Origin: Fasciolopsis buskii
Taxonomy: Eukaryota > Platyhelminthes > Trematoda > Plagiorchiida > Fasciolidae
DNA: 64,000 nt
Reading direction: 5' to 3'
NCBI GenBank assembly: GCA_008360955.1
Contig: LUCM01003846.1
Location: forward strand, 48,374 to 112,373
The notes beneath the pieces were generated by a model. That model did no database searches. It saw nothing but the letters and a program-made list of their open reading frames with translations, and was not told where the DNA came from. Positions within the stretch are counted from its first letter, which is position 1. Every line of letters begins with the position of its first letter. Shown piece by piece: positions 24,359 to 35,539 of the stretch. Position numbers and translations under genes: made by a program.

Positions 24359-26109
24359 CACTGGCTAACCCTAAACCCCAGATAAATGCGCCCTTTTCCA
24401 AATCGATTTCGGGAGTTTTTTAAGCCCCAAGCCTGATCATAATCTTGAACAACTCAAGGCAGCAGCCCATGCAGTCCAGCAGACGTCTCTTTTGAGAAAA
24501 CCTCCCCGATGGCCTCCATTTCTGCTAGAAAACTTGTATCTGCATACATTGTCTCAACTGCCGGTGTATGTCGAAGGTCTACTAAGGTTGTGGACCAACT
24601 AAACGTCTCATAACAATTGTCTTCAAGAATCTAATTTCAAAGTTGGCGAAAAACACGTCATACTAACTTTCAAGAATATGTTTAAGTCGAAATTTTTTCA
24701 AACAAACATACGTTTAGACGCGTGCGCATCACCAGCACATTCAAATGATCTACTTTATGCACGTACCGCAATACCTGTGTGGTTTATCGATCGATGCAAT
24801 GATACGCAATCTGAATGAACCTCAGATTTAATGTTATCCCCATTCCCCCCTCTCCAAAAATATAACAGATGATTGTCTTTCAATGTCTTCCGTGACTAGA
24901 GCCTCAAACACCACAGTTTAGTAGCCATGGGTTATTTGTTTACTGTGGAATTTAGCTCGTGGGCTGCAACACTTGACACCGAAAATACTCTAAGGTTGTG
25001 ATTATTCCCAATGGTCGAGAAGCGTACAATCATAACGACAGCTCGCCTACTTATGTCAATACTAACCGTAACGGAGAAAGCTGGGCGAGCACAGACGTCT
25101 GTGTAGATCGGTTAGACAATTTTTGATACTCGTCAAAAAATCGGCAAATGTATGAATAGAAAAACAAGACCAAGGATGCACTTCTTCGTCAATCTGTGAT
25201 CACGATTCCCATTGGATACGAGGAACAATAACAGCGAGAGCCTATGGAGCGTACCCCAGCGGTGCTACCACTCGATCGGAAGGAACATAGGGCCCCAGGT
25301 CCAGTTTGATTTTAGCACTGGGACGCCTATCCAAACGAGAACAAGTTTGCCCAGTGCTGCCTGTGTTCGCTCCGAAAGGGGGCAACGTACTAGTGAATGA
25401 TTAAGTCAAAAACAAGAGCGAAACTTTTCGCAAAATCAAGTACCTCGAACGAACATTTTTCGACAGAAAATACACAATTCACGATCTGCCACAATGACTG
25501 GTAACGTTTCCTGAACTACTCGAGACGCGCAAACACGAACACAGAAAAGACCGATTTCGAAATTAATCGCGTTTAGTGTCGGATCAAAGATAACGGTAAA
25601 AAAGATGATTTGCGAGACACATGAAACATTTTGCGATCCTTTGAATGAAAACGACGTGGAGTGAGCCAGCAGTGACATGTAAACTTAATCCAAATTCAAT
25701 GTTATATATCTTCCAGACTTTGTATATTTAACCGAAAATTTGACTTTTTGCCCTTGAAGAGAAACGAATCCATCCCGACACAGCGTTCAACAAGGGCAGC
25801 AAACATGTTAGCTTTTCATACGAATTTATCACGTATATTGTTGATCCCCACGTGACTTTTTAATTTTGGCTGTAAGATACACGGATAATCTCAATCTACG
25901 TCATACCATATTTGATTCCTCCTCACCCATTGGATGTAAGATAGATATCACGTATCACGCGCCTCCGTTAGACACCGGCTTCTCTTCAAAGGAACACGCG
26001 GCATACGGCATTTCCCAGTGCTTTCCATCGGGAACGAGAGATCTAGAATGCCCGAGTTGATAATGTTTGATGCTTATCCGTACTCGACACTTGGTGGTCC
26101 TGCAATATA
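24355..26109 (-). other. intron sequence, unassigned
   Basis: No frame above 80 codons and no recognised motif or RNA. Confidence 0.4.
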
Positions 26110-26545
26110 GTTATTATACCTGCCTGCTGCAAGGCAAAAAGGTATGAAAATCCGAACCAGCAGACTGGCTGGTGTAGGTCCATTTAGGCTACCGGGTTGA
26201 TGTCCACGAGGTCTCCCCAAGCGATGGTGGGAGACAATAGGTGATATGGTTCAGTGCCGCAGTCAGCGGCGATCTTGTATTCGTTCTCATCCCACTCCTA
26301 TATGAATGTCCAACTCATTGTCCTGCAATCGACCTATGTTGTCGGACATGGGCGCCATATCACGTAATCTTAATGATCGATGAATTGTTGAGAATTAGCT
26401 TGGTTAGCGTAACGGCTAAGACGTTCGACTTACGCTCATTCGTCCTGGGTTCGCGTCCCAGTTTCCGGCGCGATGGATATGCACTGCTAATGAGTCTTAA
26501 CATCAATGAAATGGTTGTACGGTTTACAATGGCAAGTTGGAACTT
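26110..26545 (+). repeat. interspersed family 3 copy with tRNA-like segment
   Basis: The first part (26140-26280, with GGTATGAAAATCCGA and GGTGATATGGTTCAGTG) matches 52075-52215 and 60605-60740. The second part (26398-26470) has A-box-like TGGTTAGCGTAACGG and B-box-like GGGTTCGCGTCCC, followed by a block shared with the 32.3-kb hairpin (ATATGCACTGCT, then a GATGAAA-like tail). It reads as a tRNA-derived SINE region, not a functional tRNA gene, because no closing acceptor stem is evident. Confidence 0.6.
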
Positions 26546-26997
26546 GACACTGCATGGCTAATCACTTGCGTAGACAATGGTATAATATAGCAATCGAAAC
26601 TACAGCATCTTGTCGCAGGGTTACTGGGGATAGAACTGGAAAACATTCCGGGTATAACGTACTCTAGGAGAGTACAGAAGATAGTTGACACTTTTCCTTC
26701 GATCGGTATCTGCCAAGTTACAGATTGAGACCCCAAACATGAGAAGTGTTGTTATTTAGAGAGTGAAAAATGCGACTGGAAATTCCGGTCAGTGATGTAT
26801 TTGCTTAAAGGCGTGCTTGCTGAATTTCTGTGCCTCCGGAAACAAAACGCGAAATAATCAAAAACACCAAATGTGTGATTTTAAAATAAAAACACTGTCC
26901 GCACCTCTTTGAAATAAAACGGAACAGACGAACGTAAAGCATGTTTGAATAAACAACACAAGTTTAGTGACTATCACCAAACAAATTTATAACCTAC

Positions 26998-27267
26998 TCG
27001 ATTCAATTTCCAAGGTACGAAGGCTGTCGAGAGTAAAGGTGAACTACTATCTTTCTGCCCTTCCCAGCGAATGGATACGGAAGAAACCAAACTATCTTTC
27101 AGTGCTAGACTGGGCACCTCGAAACGAACATCATTCATGGTGGACAGACTGCACGCGAACTGGGTGAAGGCATCACGCGAGAGTTGAACGACAACTCCGT
27201 CCTCCACGATGCGCACGGTTGTGTAACGGGCATCGGATGAGAATGAGGCAAATGAGGCGCCGGTGAA
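26998..27267 (-). CDS. SARA/endofin-like gene, exon 6: DUF3480 (VTGASF block)
   Basis: The acceptor GTCGCACAG lies before 27267, phase 0 in. The exon opens with FTGASFASFSSDAR and continues with VRIVEDGVVVQLSRDAF and VSIRWEG, matching family VTGASF.VF, SIVEDG.MVQI and I.W residues in order. The 3' end is less sure. I chose GTAGGT at 26997-26992 (270 bp, phase 0). GTACCT at 27018-27013 (249 bp, also phase 0) is the alternative and would drop seven residues. Both join exon 7 in frame. Confidence 0.88.
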
Positions 27268-27332
27268 CTGTGCGACATGAGGAGAAAGAGACAACTAAGT
27301 GGATTAGCTGACTATCATTTGAACTATCACAT

Positions 27333-27349
27333 TATATATATATATATAT
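27333..27349. repeat. (TA)n tract, left border of a hammerhead-like unit
   Basis: Short TA tract; a second one at 27446-27465 lies on the other side of the motif. Confidence 0.9.
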
Positions 27350-27383
27350 TTTTAGAGTTGAGAAGGCGTACACTGAGTTAATA

Positions 27384-27429
27384 CGTTTATCGTGACGTTT
27401 CGATCCAAACTAGGACTCGTTGTCAAACG
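27384..27429 (-). ncRNA. degenerate hammerhead-ribozyme-like motif
   Basis: On the minus strand the order is CGTTTGAC, ACGAGTCC, a TAGTTTGGA stem-loop, CGAAAC, GTC and ATAAACG, so the outer CGTTT/AAACG and GAC/GTC pair and the GAAAC box (27401-27397) is intact. The conserved CUGANGA box is damaged (CAACGAG is seen) and an extra base sits before CGAAAC, so self-cleavage is unlikely. Hammerheads of this form are known from Penelope-like elements and retrozymes, which often sit in TA tracts as here. Confidence 0.5.
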
Positions 27430-27445
27430 TGAATGAGTGATTGAA

Positions 27446-27465
27446 CATATATATATATATATATA
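27446..27465. repeat. (AT)n tract, right border of the hammerhead-like unit
   Basis: AT tract about 17 bases beyond the motif. Confidence 0.9.
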
Positions 27466-28402
27466 ATGCTTATCAGAGTCCTATTTGTGTCATTAGAAGT
27501 GCGCATGGAAGCTATTTGTTGAATGGTCTACAGAAGAAACACAACTGTCATTCGTTGATAGATTTTATCACTTGGGCTGAGCCAACCTTAGGAATGAGGG
27601 TAAAATGCCGCTCCCGATCAACCAAGACCTAGTCGGTCGGCTTATGTCAAAAGCTCACGTGGTAACCCAACCAACCAAAATAGCACATTTAAGGGCAGTG
27701 GCTATTGGAAAACAAAGTAAACAATGAAAAGGTATACTACCACCATGTGGTCGGAGTCTTCCTAATCCCAGTCACTTAACCTACGAGACAATAACACCAT
27801 TATCCTTGTTCTAGTCAGCGCATACACACATCGTGGTGTAACTCAACTCACGCCCAGCAAGAGCGTTTTTCGGTGTGTGGGTGCATCAAAACTACTTTCA
27901 AGCCAATGCACCCTGCCCTCAGCACACGACTGGCCTTGTGTACGTGCGCGACTGTGTGTGTGAATGTGTTCGCGGTTTGGCTGATCTGCCTCACACTGAG
28001 TTCTGCAATGGCCAAAATGTTACCCTTCCCTCCCCTTAAAATATTTCACCACTGGTAGCCTTCGTGGGCCAGATGAGTATGGATAAGATATAAACGCCAA
28101 TCCATTGTGAATTTCACCACCTTTTAACCAGCGGCAATAATGTCGATTGTAATTCAGACTTTGAATTCTTAAATTATGTGATTTTGCCTGCTCCACATGT
28201 GATCATACGGTACCGTATGAATCTGATCTAAGATAAGAAGCTACCCAGGTGACTTATAAAATCATGGACAGCGAGTAGTAGAAATACGACGACCGTAATG
28301 TTCGATTCACCGTAGGAGGGGAGAATTGTACCGTACTAGTAGTGCTGATGAGTAGGCAGCCTAGGAATCAAGAACAGCAGAAAGAGAAGAGAAAACTCTT
28401 AC
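27466..28402 (-). other. intron sequence, unassigned
   Basis: Intron between exons 5 and 6. Only short frames are present, for example 27873-28058 (+, 61 codons, hydrophobic). Nothing recognised. Confidence 0.4.
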
Positions 28403-28630
28403 CGCACGTGTCGTGTTCGCAATTGAAATTGCACTGGACGAGAACGACCGATGCGAGGTGGGTGACAACGCGGCGGCTAAATCGGGGCTCAAATCACTCG
28501 AATCCGTTTGCACACAAACTAAATGCGAATCGGCCTCCGGATCCAAATCGCCAGCTAGAACAAATCCGGTACAGCTGGATGGTAATGTTTCCAAAAATCG
28601 CACCAGCCTCGTGTGACTTCGAATCGGGAA
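28403..28630 (-). CDS. SARA/endofin-like gene, exon 5: DUF3480
   Basis: A 228-bp exon, phase 0 on both sides. The acceptor is ATGCTTAG before 28630 and the donor GTAAGA is at 28402-28397. It encodes 76 residues: FPIRSHTRLVRFLETLPSSC, then VLAGDLDPEADSHLVCVQ, which is near identical to the family motif VLAGG...ADSHLVC.QND. A Ser-rich loop (SPTSHRSFSSSAIS), longer than in vertebrates, follows before INTTRA-type residues at the donor. Two plus-strand open frames covering this exon are antisense shadows. Confidence 0.93.
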
Positions 28631-28829
28631 CTAAGCATTGTACATTGGACGAAGACGAACAAGAAGGTGAGGCATACATTATAGTGGAACAGACCGAAAC
28701 AATCGTGTCATGGCAAACATGAAAGCGGTGTTCAATGGGAACAATTAGTTGAAAAGAAGTAGGTCAGTTCCGGTTGGAACTCAGTACGATACGGGTTTAC
28801 ACCTCAGACGTGATTCAGGCTGCTGTTCT

Positions 28830-29420
28830 TTCCCAGAACTGCTCTTTACATGTATCAAAGATTTATCAATTGTTTTCTCTTGTTACAGGTTTAAATATGC
28901 TGATGATGTGGCCTTAGTCAAGCGGTTTCTAGCAACGAAAACTTGCCCATCAATTTGTCTTCTATTTACGATTTTCTTGTGAAAGCCAGTTTAGATCTTA
29001 ACGCATCTGTTCTCTCTCCCGATTACTCTGACCATTTGGATCTTCATTCATCAACTCAGAAGCACTTATAAGAATTGATTTTGTGAAATATCTAGGGGTT
29101 ATTATTCATGAAAATCTGAAGTGGACTTCACATATTTCCATCTGTGTAGAGAATCTTCGAGGATTGTCATTTCGAATCAGAAGGCTTCGACGACACAGTG
29201 AAACATAGTACTATGTGCCGTTCTGTGTACCGATGTTTTTGCAATCCTTCTTTGGAGTTCACCCGCTGTCTTCCCCGATTTCTTTAGGAAAGACTGAAAA
29301 ATCTCTCGCGTGGACTTCAAATAATTAGTCGTGTCTCTTATATCGCCGTCCGTTGAATTATAAAAGAGATAACCCTCTTAGATTGTGATGTTGGTGGTTA
29401 TCATCCAGATAGTTGATATA
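28830..29420 (+). mobile_element. CR1-like reverse transcriptase remnant
   Basis: RFKYADDVALVKRF near 28890-28930 carries the catalytic YADD box. FVKYLGVIIHENLKWTSHIS at 29080-29140 is the YLG block that follows it in CR1-type enzymes, then FRIRRLRRHSE. A frame change separates the two blocks. It lies about 200 bp upstream (in gene sense) of exon 5 and is antisense to the gene. Confidence 0.82.
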
Positions 29421-29559
29421 ATTAACGTTGCATGGGAGATATGAAGCTTATGGAAACCACGACCTGTTGGGGAAATATGAGTGAGCAAGTGGAAAAACGT
29501 ATTCTACGCACTTCGATGGGTAACTTTTAGATCCAACCGAGAAGTTGGCCACTCTATTC

Positions 29560-29815
29560 AAGACAGGTCCTCATCGGATATCCAGATCGGGGTAGTGCGG
29601 GAGGGGACAAATGGATCAAATGTCTTTCACCCCCAAAAAGAAGGTCATGGATTCGAATCACGGAACCGACGGTCAGTTTGGCAGTAGACGACAATTCCTG
29701 ACTGTATGTAACTTTAAGTTTTAGACTCATGGTTGTGGCTTTTCTCTCCCCAAGTTATGAGGCATGACCTTTGCACTACATTCATGCAAGAAACATTTTA
29801 TAAAGAAAAACAGAT
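29560..29815 (+). repeat. SINE family 1 copy
   Basis: Contains B-box-like ATGGATTCGAATCACGG at about 29650, then GGTCAGTTTGGCAGTAGACG, a CATGGTTGTGGC block and the 3' block GCACTACATTCATGC. Confidence 0.75.
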
Positions 29816-31029
29816 TGAGAGTGGACATCATCAACATATTTAAATACGTTGGGTGGAAAAAACCGGCACATCATAAATGTAAGTTGAAAATTGAAAAGGT
29901 GATAAGATAGTATCATGAAGTGGACAAGAATTGTGGGCAAGTGGTTTAGAACATTTTTTCTCTACCTCCATTGCTAGGACTCAATCACAAAAATAGTTCG
30001 ACGACCGGGAAATACATGTTGAACAATGAAAAGCTTCAAGGATCTACAAATAGAACTGGGGCGCAGAGCCAAACGTGGGAAAATGAACGAGAACCACACG
30101 GCGAACGGATTGCACAGTTATTGAAGGACCTTTCGATCGAACAGACTATGCGAGCTACGGCATCAAGTGTGAGACTTTTAAGTTTGGAACAAACGAAAAA
30201 AATGAACAACTCTTTCGAAATTTTACCGCATACGCTTTTATGTCCATTTAATTTTCCAACATTTGGATTCAAGAAGCGATATCTTAGGCGTCGCAAGTTA
30301 ACTCATTCACCATTCATCAAACTGAACTGAAACTTTTGCATTTTCAAGCAGAATAGTTAGGCTTAACTGAACGTTGTCCAGAAAGATGTGAACCGTTGAG
30401 AAATATCTCTCTTCGTCGTATGCTAAGTAAACCCCTAAACTCATCAGTCGAGGTGGGAATGAACTAACCGTAGGCGATAATTCACAATTCCAACGCATCC
30501 TCGATCCACTTCCGAATTAGCTCAGTTGTATAGTTCAGCGACGGATAATTTTGTGTGGACCGATGAGTACCTAATGTGTACATATTCGTTGTTTGCCCTA
30601 TTTTAATCTAACCATAAGAAATCATCCTCTAAAATTTGCAATTATCAGCTGATAATTGGCGGCAAAACGACATGTTGAATAAACGACCGGATTTGATTCA
30701 TATGCGTAGGCGCGACCTTTTAGAATTCAACAAACTAAGGGGGCGTATGAGACCGTCGGTCCAGTTCGGTGGAAAGAGTCACGGAGATTTGCAGTACCGA
30801 AAACAATCTATCGTGGGGAAAAAAACTAGGAAAAAAATTAAAACAGTCAACAGTGAGATCAAGTTAAAATAAAACCACAAACGGTAAAATAGATAAACAA
30901 TGTGTAAATATGCAAGCACAGTAATCGGTCGAAATAAGATACGCCAAAACTCGGTGGTGATCAATCGGCCAATACCGCGGTGTCTTAACTTAAAGGTCGT
31001 GGATTCGAGTCCTCCCACAGCCGGTCAAT
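29816..31029 (-). other. intron sequence with tRNA-like patch
   Basis: Mostly unassigned; frames at 29971-30330 (+, 119 codons) and 30036-30296 (-) have no recognised motif. A tRNA-like patch at 30950-31025 (B-box-like GTGGATTCGAGTCCT) directly precedes the family 2 copy and may be its head. Confidence 0.4.
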
Positions 31030-31620
31030 TTTCTCATTTGCCTCCAAGTGTCCAAGCATAGTTGAGGATTGACGCCTTAGACACCGAATCGGTTATGGGC
31101 TCCGAACACCTCCTGAATTGCGTGCAAACGACTGCGTCTCGGATGGTGAATTCGTATGGAACATCTCGCGGCTATATACGCCCATATACTCACCGGCGTC
31201 AGTGGCGGAGTAGGGTACTTGGCATCCACGATGTCTTGTCCGAAGGTCGCACGAACACAATCGTTAATCACCCGATCCCAGCAGTGTATGAGACCCTAAA
31301 ATCTTCCTATTGCGCTTAGCATTCAGTTACCGGGTTACGTCACCATCGTTTTGCTGCCTCGTGGATAAGGTCGTTTGGTCAAAGGCTCGGGGTAGGGTTC
31401 CCTAAGTCAGCCATCTACTTCAATTTGGGCAATTGGGTAGTGTCAAGGCCATAGATGAATCATGGATTACGATGGATATCCAGTGATGTGAACATGAAGA
31501 ATGAGAGAACTAACATGTGTGCGAGCTTTATGCATTGCTTCTTTTTCTTCCCTATTTCTCACCTATTTTTTTCGTCCTTCACCATCATTCCGATGGCACT
31601 GGGTTCGCAGACAATGAGAC
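31030..31620 (+). repeat. interspersed family 2 copy
   Basis: The most complete plus-oriented copy. The ordered blocks are CATATACTCACC, ATGTCTTGTCCGAAGG, GGTTACGTCACC, TCGGGGTAGGGTTCCCTAAG, TCAATTTGGGCAATTGGG, ATGAATCATGGA and CACCATCATTCCGATGGCAC. It ends at a TA tract. Confidence 0.65.
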
Positions 31621-31623
31621 TTT

Positions 31624-31624
<1 letters not shown>

Positions 31625-31667
<43 letters not shown>
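31625..31667. repeat. (TA)n microsatellite
   Basis: Directly follows the family 2 copy; a TA-rich tract is in the same place in the 46-kb copy. Confidence 0.97.
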
Positions 31668-31670
<3 letters not shown>

Positions 31671-32296
31671 TACCGATTGAGAAGATAAATTTCATTGGCT
31701 AAATGTCATCAAACGCTGCACTTGAAATTAGCAATGTGAACATACGTTTGCTGAGCTAACAATGGAGTGCGATGGTCTGGATCAGTGAATTTGTGGTTTT
31801 AGTATTTAAGCAAAACTTTCCAGTGCGCCTTTTGGAATACATTATTGAAACGCAGAAACGAAACGTTATTGGTGAGGTAGCAAGACAAGAAATGTTCACT
31901 GTACGTCCGTGAAACCAACTGGCGGGATTTTGGGGGCAAGTTGGCATCTCTGGATGGCGTCGTCAATGCTAACTGACTGCACTATTCTATGCGTAGCAAA
32001 ACACACTATTTTCAGCACAGAATTCCACGAATATACAATGGTTCAGATAATTTGTAGGGACAATACGCCTTTGATGTTCGAGATCAGTTGGATAAATTCT
32101 GGTTTTCGTGGCCCACTATTCTCAACCAAACTTAAAATAACTTCTTTCTTTCTTACTGCTAGTAACTGTCCCAAACGCCAGTTCTCACAGTCGCTTCTCA
32201 AACTAAAGAATGGAGAGGACCTACGCGCACTCAACGGTAACACTGGTCAGGGAGATATCCGTCGTTTGTGGGTCCGACTCCAGGATCATCTGAAGT
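31668..32296 (-). other. intron sequence with a 129-codon open frame
   Basis: The plus-strand frame 31909-32298 is antisense to the gene and has no recognised motif. It could be chance or an old element. Confidence 0.3.
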
Positions 32297-32545
32297 GAAA
32301 TAATTCACCATGTGATATGATCGCTCAAATCACCATAAAGAAACCATGGAAGCATTCACTGTACAGCTGTTTCATCCTTGTTAGGAATCATGAGCAGTGC
32401 ATATGGACCGCGCCCGAACTGGGACGCGAACCCGGGACGAACGATGATGATTCCTAACAAGGATGAAACAGCTGTACAGTGCTTCTATGTTTTCTTTATC
32501 GTGAGTTGAGCGATGATATCACATGGTCAATTATTTCATGAAAAC
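32297..32545. repeat. long imperfect palindrome with SINE-like loop
   Basis: Arms of about 100 bases (32297-32398 and 32445-32545) are reverse complements. The inner 34 bases, with CTGTACAGCTGTTTCATCC and its complement, are exact. The loop contains on the minus strand the tRNA B-box-like CGGGTTCGCGTCCC and ATATGCACTGCT seen in family 3. It is best read as two family 3 tails in opposite orientation, able to fold into a hairpin of about 100 bp. Confidence 0.85.
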
Positions 32546-33045
32546 ATTCAATCTCCTAATACTAACATGCATCATCTGAAGTATTTGAATGGATCGCTTT
32601 GATAACGTGAAGGGCAGAGCGGCTCGACAAAAAACGACTAACGTGGATCCTCCACTGCCGGGGTTTTAATTGGCTTTTGTGGTTTCTTGTATCTGACACC
32701 AAGCTAAGCACAGAATGCACACGCTCAACAGTCTTAAACCGTACTGCTTCGGCAAGAAAAACGACACTCGCTTAACCATCAGAGAGGAGGAAATTCCACT
32801 ATCAAGTCGAAATATGTTCAGGAAATATAGAAGCACTAACAGCTAACTATTGTCAGATCGTCAATAAATTGTTTACCGTGAGTTTAAGGCTAATTGTCGA
32901 AACAATATAAGATCAGATATAGCCATATGAACACACACACACACACACACACGCACAGACAGACAGATTCAGGCGCAGATTTTTCGTCGCGCAAATGGAA
33001 GTCACAAATTTGATTTACCTATACGAGTCAGGACGCACGTTCGAT

Positions 33046-33072
33046 TCTCTCTCTCTCTCTCGCGCGCGCGCT
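33046..33072. repeat. (CT)n(CG)n tract
   Basis: A polypyrimidine CT run passes directly into five CG units, in a CpG-rich patch that stands out in AT-rich surroundings. Confidence 0.9.
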
Positions 33073-33666
33073 CGCTTTCGATTTCTCTTTGTCTCTGCCG
33101 CTGGCGCGGGCGCATAAGATTAGGATCGGATTATCATCTACGATCGAACATCGTGTCATTTGCGTGAAATAATGTGTTCAAATTTGGAAAGAGAACCGCG
33201 AACCAGTTAAGTCCATATTAATTCGAATAACTACGTACCCAGATGAAAGTCATCATCACAGACGCCATCAATAAAGCTATATCCTAGAAGATGTGTGTAC
33301 CTGTGTATGTGTGACCACTCGTGCGCTTGTATAGGCATGCATTCGAAAAAATCTGCATCGACTATAGGCAGCACTCCATGATTATAATTTTCCCGAGAAA
33401 AAGAATGACACAAGATGAAATAATCACCACGGCAACACTAACTTGCTCACGTATTACCAACATCGAACAAAAGCACAGAATCGCCAGTCACACGAGAACA
33501 ATCATCAGTCCCGATGGATGGCCGATGACGTGAAGAGAGTGAAAAAGCTAGCAAATGTGGTGCACTGTGCACATTGTTTTTTTTTCATCTTTCTCGTCCA
33601 TTGGTTTCGTCATTGATCGTGCTTCCCATGCTATCAGGTCTGTACACGGATTTTTACAAAACAATA

Positions 33667-33689
33667 GTAATAATAATAATAATAATAAT
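33667..33689. repeat. (TAA)n microsatellite
   Basis: About seven perfect trinucleotide units. Confidence 0.9.
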
Positions 33690-34059
33690 CTCATAAAAGT
33701 GAGTGAACGGTACTAGATGAATAAAAGAAGCTAAAAGGTTGAGCACGGAAACTCAGCGTGCTGCAATTGATACGGTGACTTCCAGAAATATTCAGGACAA
33801 AAATGTTGGCACATCCGCGACTGGCTGATTAGTTCAAAGGAAAATTCAAAAATTCGAACCAGCAGAGTGCACCGCGTACGGCACACCACGGACCCCTGAT
33901 TGGGTGAGACCAAGTGATGCTATTTCTAGGCCAAAGCCAAAGAGAATGGAACAAAATTAGTAACAGTTACAGTGGGTGCGGTTTTTGTGTGCACACAATT
34001 TCTTCATCCAAAACATTATGACGCGCAATCACCTGCAAATTAGCCTTCTTTTTAAAATG

Positions 34060-34250
34060 TTTAGAGCAAATGCCGTACTAAGGGCCCGCCCCAAAGGGGC
34101 TACGGACCATTGCACGAGAAGAGCGATGTGTCAACTATCATTCTGAAACTTGGAGCTGCGTAGATTCAACTTAGATCTCAGTGGGTCAGGCTCGACAACG
34201 AGCCGCGCGAAGAACTCTCGCCTACCGCACTCGATTACCTGTGCGATATA
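34060..34250 (-). repeat. SINE family 1 copy, diverged
   Basis: Shares AAGGGGCTACGGACCATTGC, TGAAACTTGGAG and GACAACGAGCC-type blocks with the other minus copies. The B-box side is weak. Confidence 0.5.
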
Positions 34251-34861
34251 GACCACGCCAAATAAGAGAACCAGAGACTACTTTTTGGAATTTGAATTCC
34301 TTCACTCATCATTTTTATTCTCGAGCATAATGTGCCTTCATCCATGAAACCGAATCGTGTTATCCGTGGTTTAGGAAGAGTGGATATGATCCCAGGATTT
34401 CGACTAATCCAAGTGCAAGCAGGACACCAGGTCCGAGCAGTAAGAACCATTGGAAAATCGTAGATATCCTCCTCAAGCAAACTTAGTGTAGCCTGCACAT
34501 GAAATTGGCTATCTGGGACGACAAACCAATTCGCCTACGCGTCTCATGTGGACTCAGCTCCGACCAATCCCCGTGCGGTTTGCATTCATCTGGGCAATCG
34601 GATGAAATCCAACCAATGGAACAACTTGGTCAATTTCTATTGTGCTCGATTTGACAAGGTCACAGGCCAACTGGAAGGATACGTGTGGATTTTGACCGGT
34701 TTCTGCACTCATGCAAATATCACTATGGAATTGCAGGTATGGGGAAAGCACGATGTCTAGGAACAGTTGCAAAGTAATTCGGAACCTCGAAATTACTTAC
34801 GGGTAAATATCTCCAGCATGATTGCGGAGAACACTTTCTAGTACATTGTCTTTATGACGAG

Positions 34862-35090
34862 CCTGAAGCATGAGTGTAGAGGAACGAGCATGCCCTATGG
34901 CCACTGGGGCTCACTATAACGGATGCGAACCGGAAACCATATTCCTGAAACTTGGAGTACCACTGAGTCAAGCGTGGTGACAGGTCGAACGACAGCGAGC
35001 TGCCATCCTACCACAAAAAGAAGGGCGGCGGATCAGAGATTAGAATTTCTGGTTCGTTTGGATGAAAGACGCTTAATCCACTTGATCAGC
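34862..35090 (-). repeat. SINE family 1 copy
   Basis: A full-order minus copy: CTGAAGCATGAGTGTAGAGG, CTATGGCCACTGGGGC, CTGAAACTTGGAGTACCAC, GCGTGGTGACAGGTCGAACG, then GATTAGAATTTCTGG and TTAATCCACTTGATCAGC. Confidence 0.75.
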
Positions 35091-35539
35091 GCCAATAAAA
35101 TATGCGTACCTATGGAAAAGAACTGGGTGTATGACGCCATTATTACAACGAGAGCATAACAGTAATTTATGTCGAATAGAAGAAAAATGCCACAGTGAAA
35201 TGAACAATAGTAGCACCGATAACACCATCTGCACTATTTTTTGGAGCTTTATTTTGCTAATCATCGGGAAGTTAGACCCAATGGCCGATTTCTTTTCGCT
35301 TGGTGCGTTCACACACGTTCTATGACAATTTCAAGATCGAATTCAGAAACAACAAAATTGAATTGAGGAAACATAAGGTAAAAATGGGAAATTACAAGTT
35401 TAATTCGAGGACAAACAGTTGCGGTAAATCTTACTCGCCTCTGGTGCACATCTTAGTGATCAACTGATCATATCGGTGACTAGCACCTGAATGGTAACGT
35501 CTTCTCACACTCCTCTTGAAAAGAACTGGGACAGACCTC

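Larger units (their letters stand above)
32546..34059 (-). other. intron sequence rich in simple repeats
   Basis: Contains (AC)n at 32931-32952, (CT)n then (CG)5 at 33046-33072, and (TAA)n at 33667-33689. No coding frame is recognised. Confidence 0.6.

Noticed and set aside
24196..24423. Ile-Tyr repeat protein
   Set aside because: Translation of a TA microsatellite.
26395..26475. possible real tRNA gene
   Set aside because: A- and B-box-like parts are present but no acceptor stem closes, and the 3' part recurs in another repeat, so it is a SINE segment.
28344..28378. CTGATGAG followed by a TAGG/CCTA stem, resembling a hammerhead core
   Set aside because: The GAAA box is altered (GGAATC) and no outer helices can be paired; it also overlaps ordinary intron sequence beside exon 5.
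28342..28722. 126-codon plus-strand frame
   Set aside because: Antisense shadow of exon 5.
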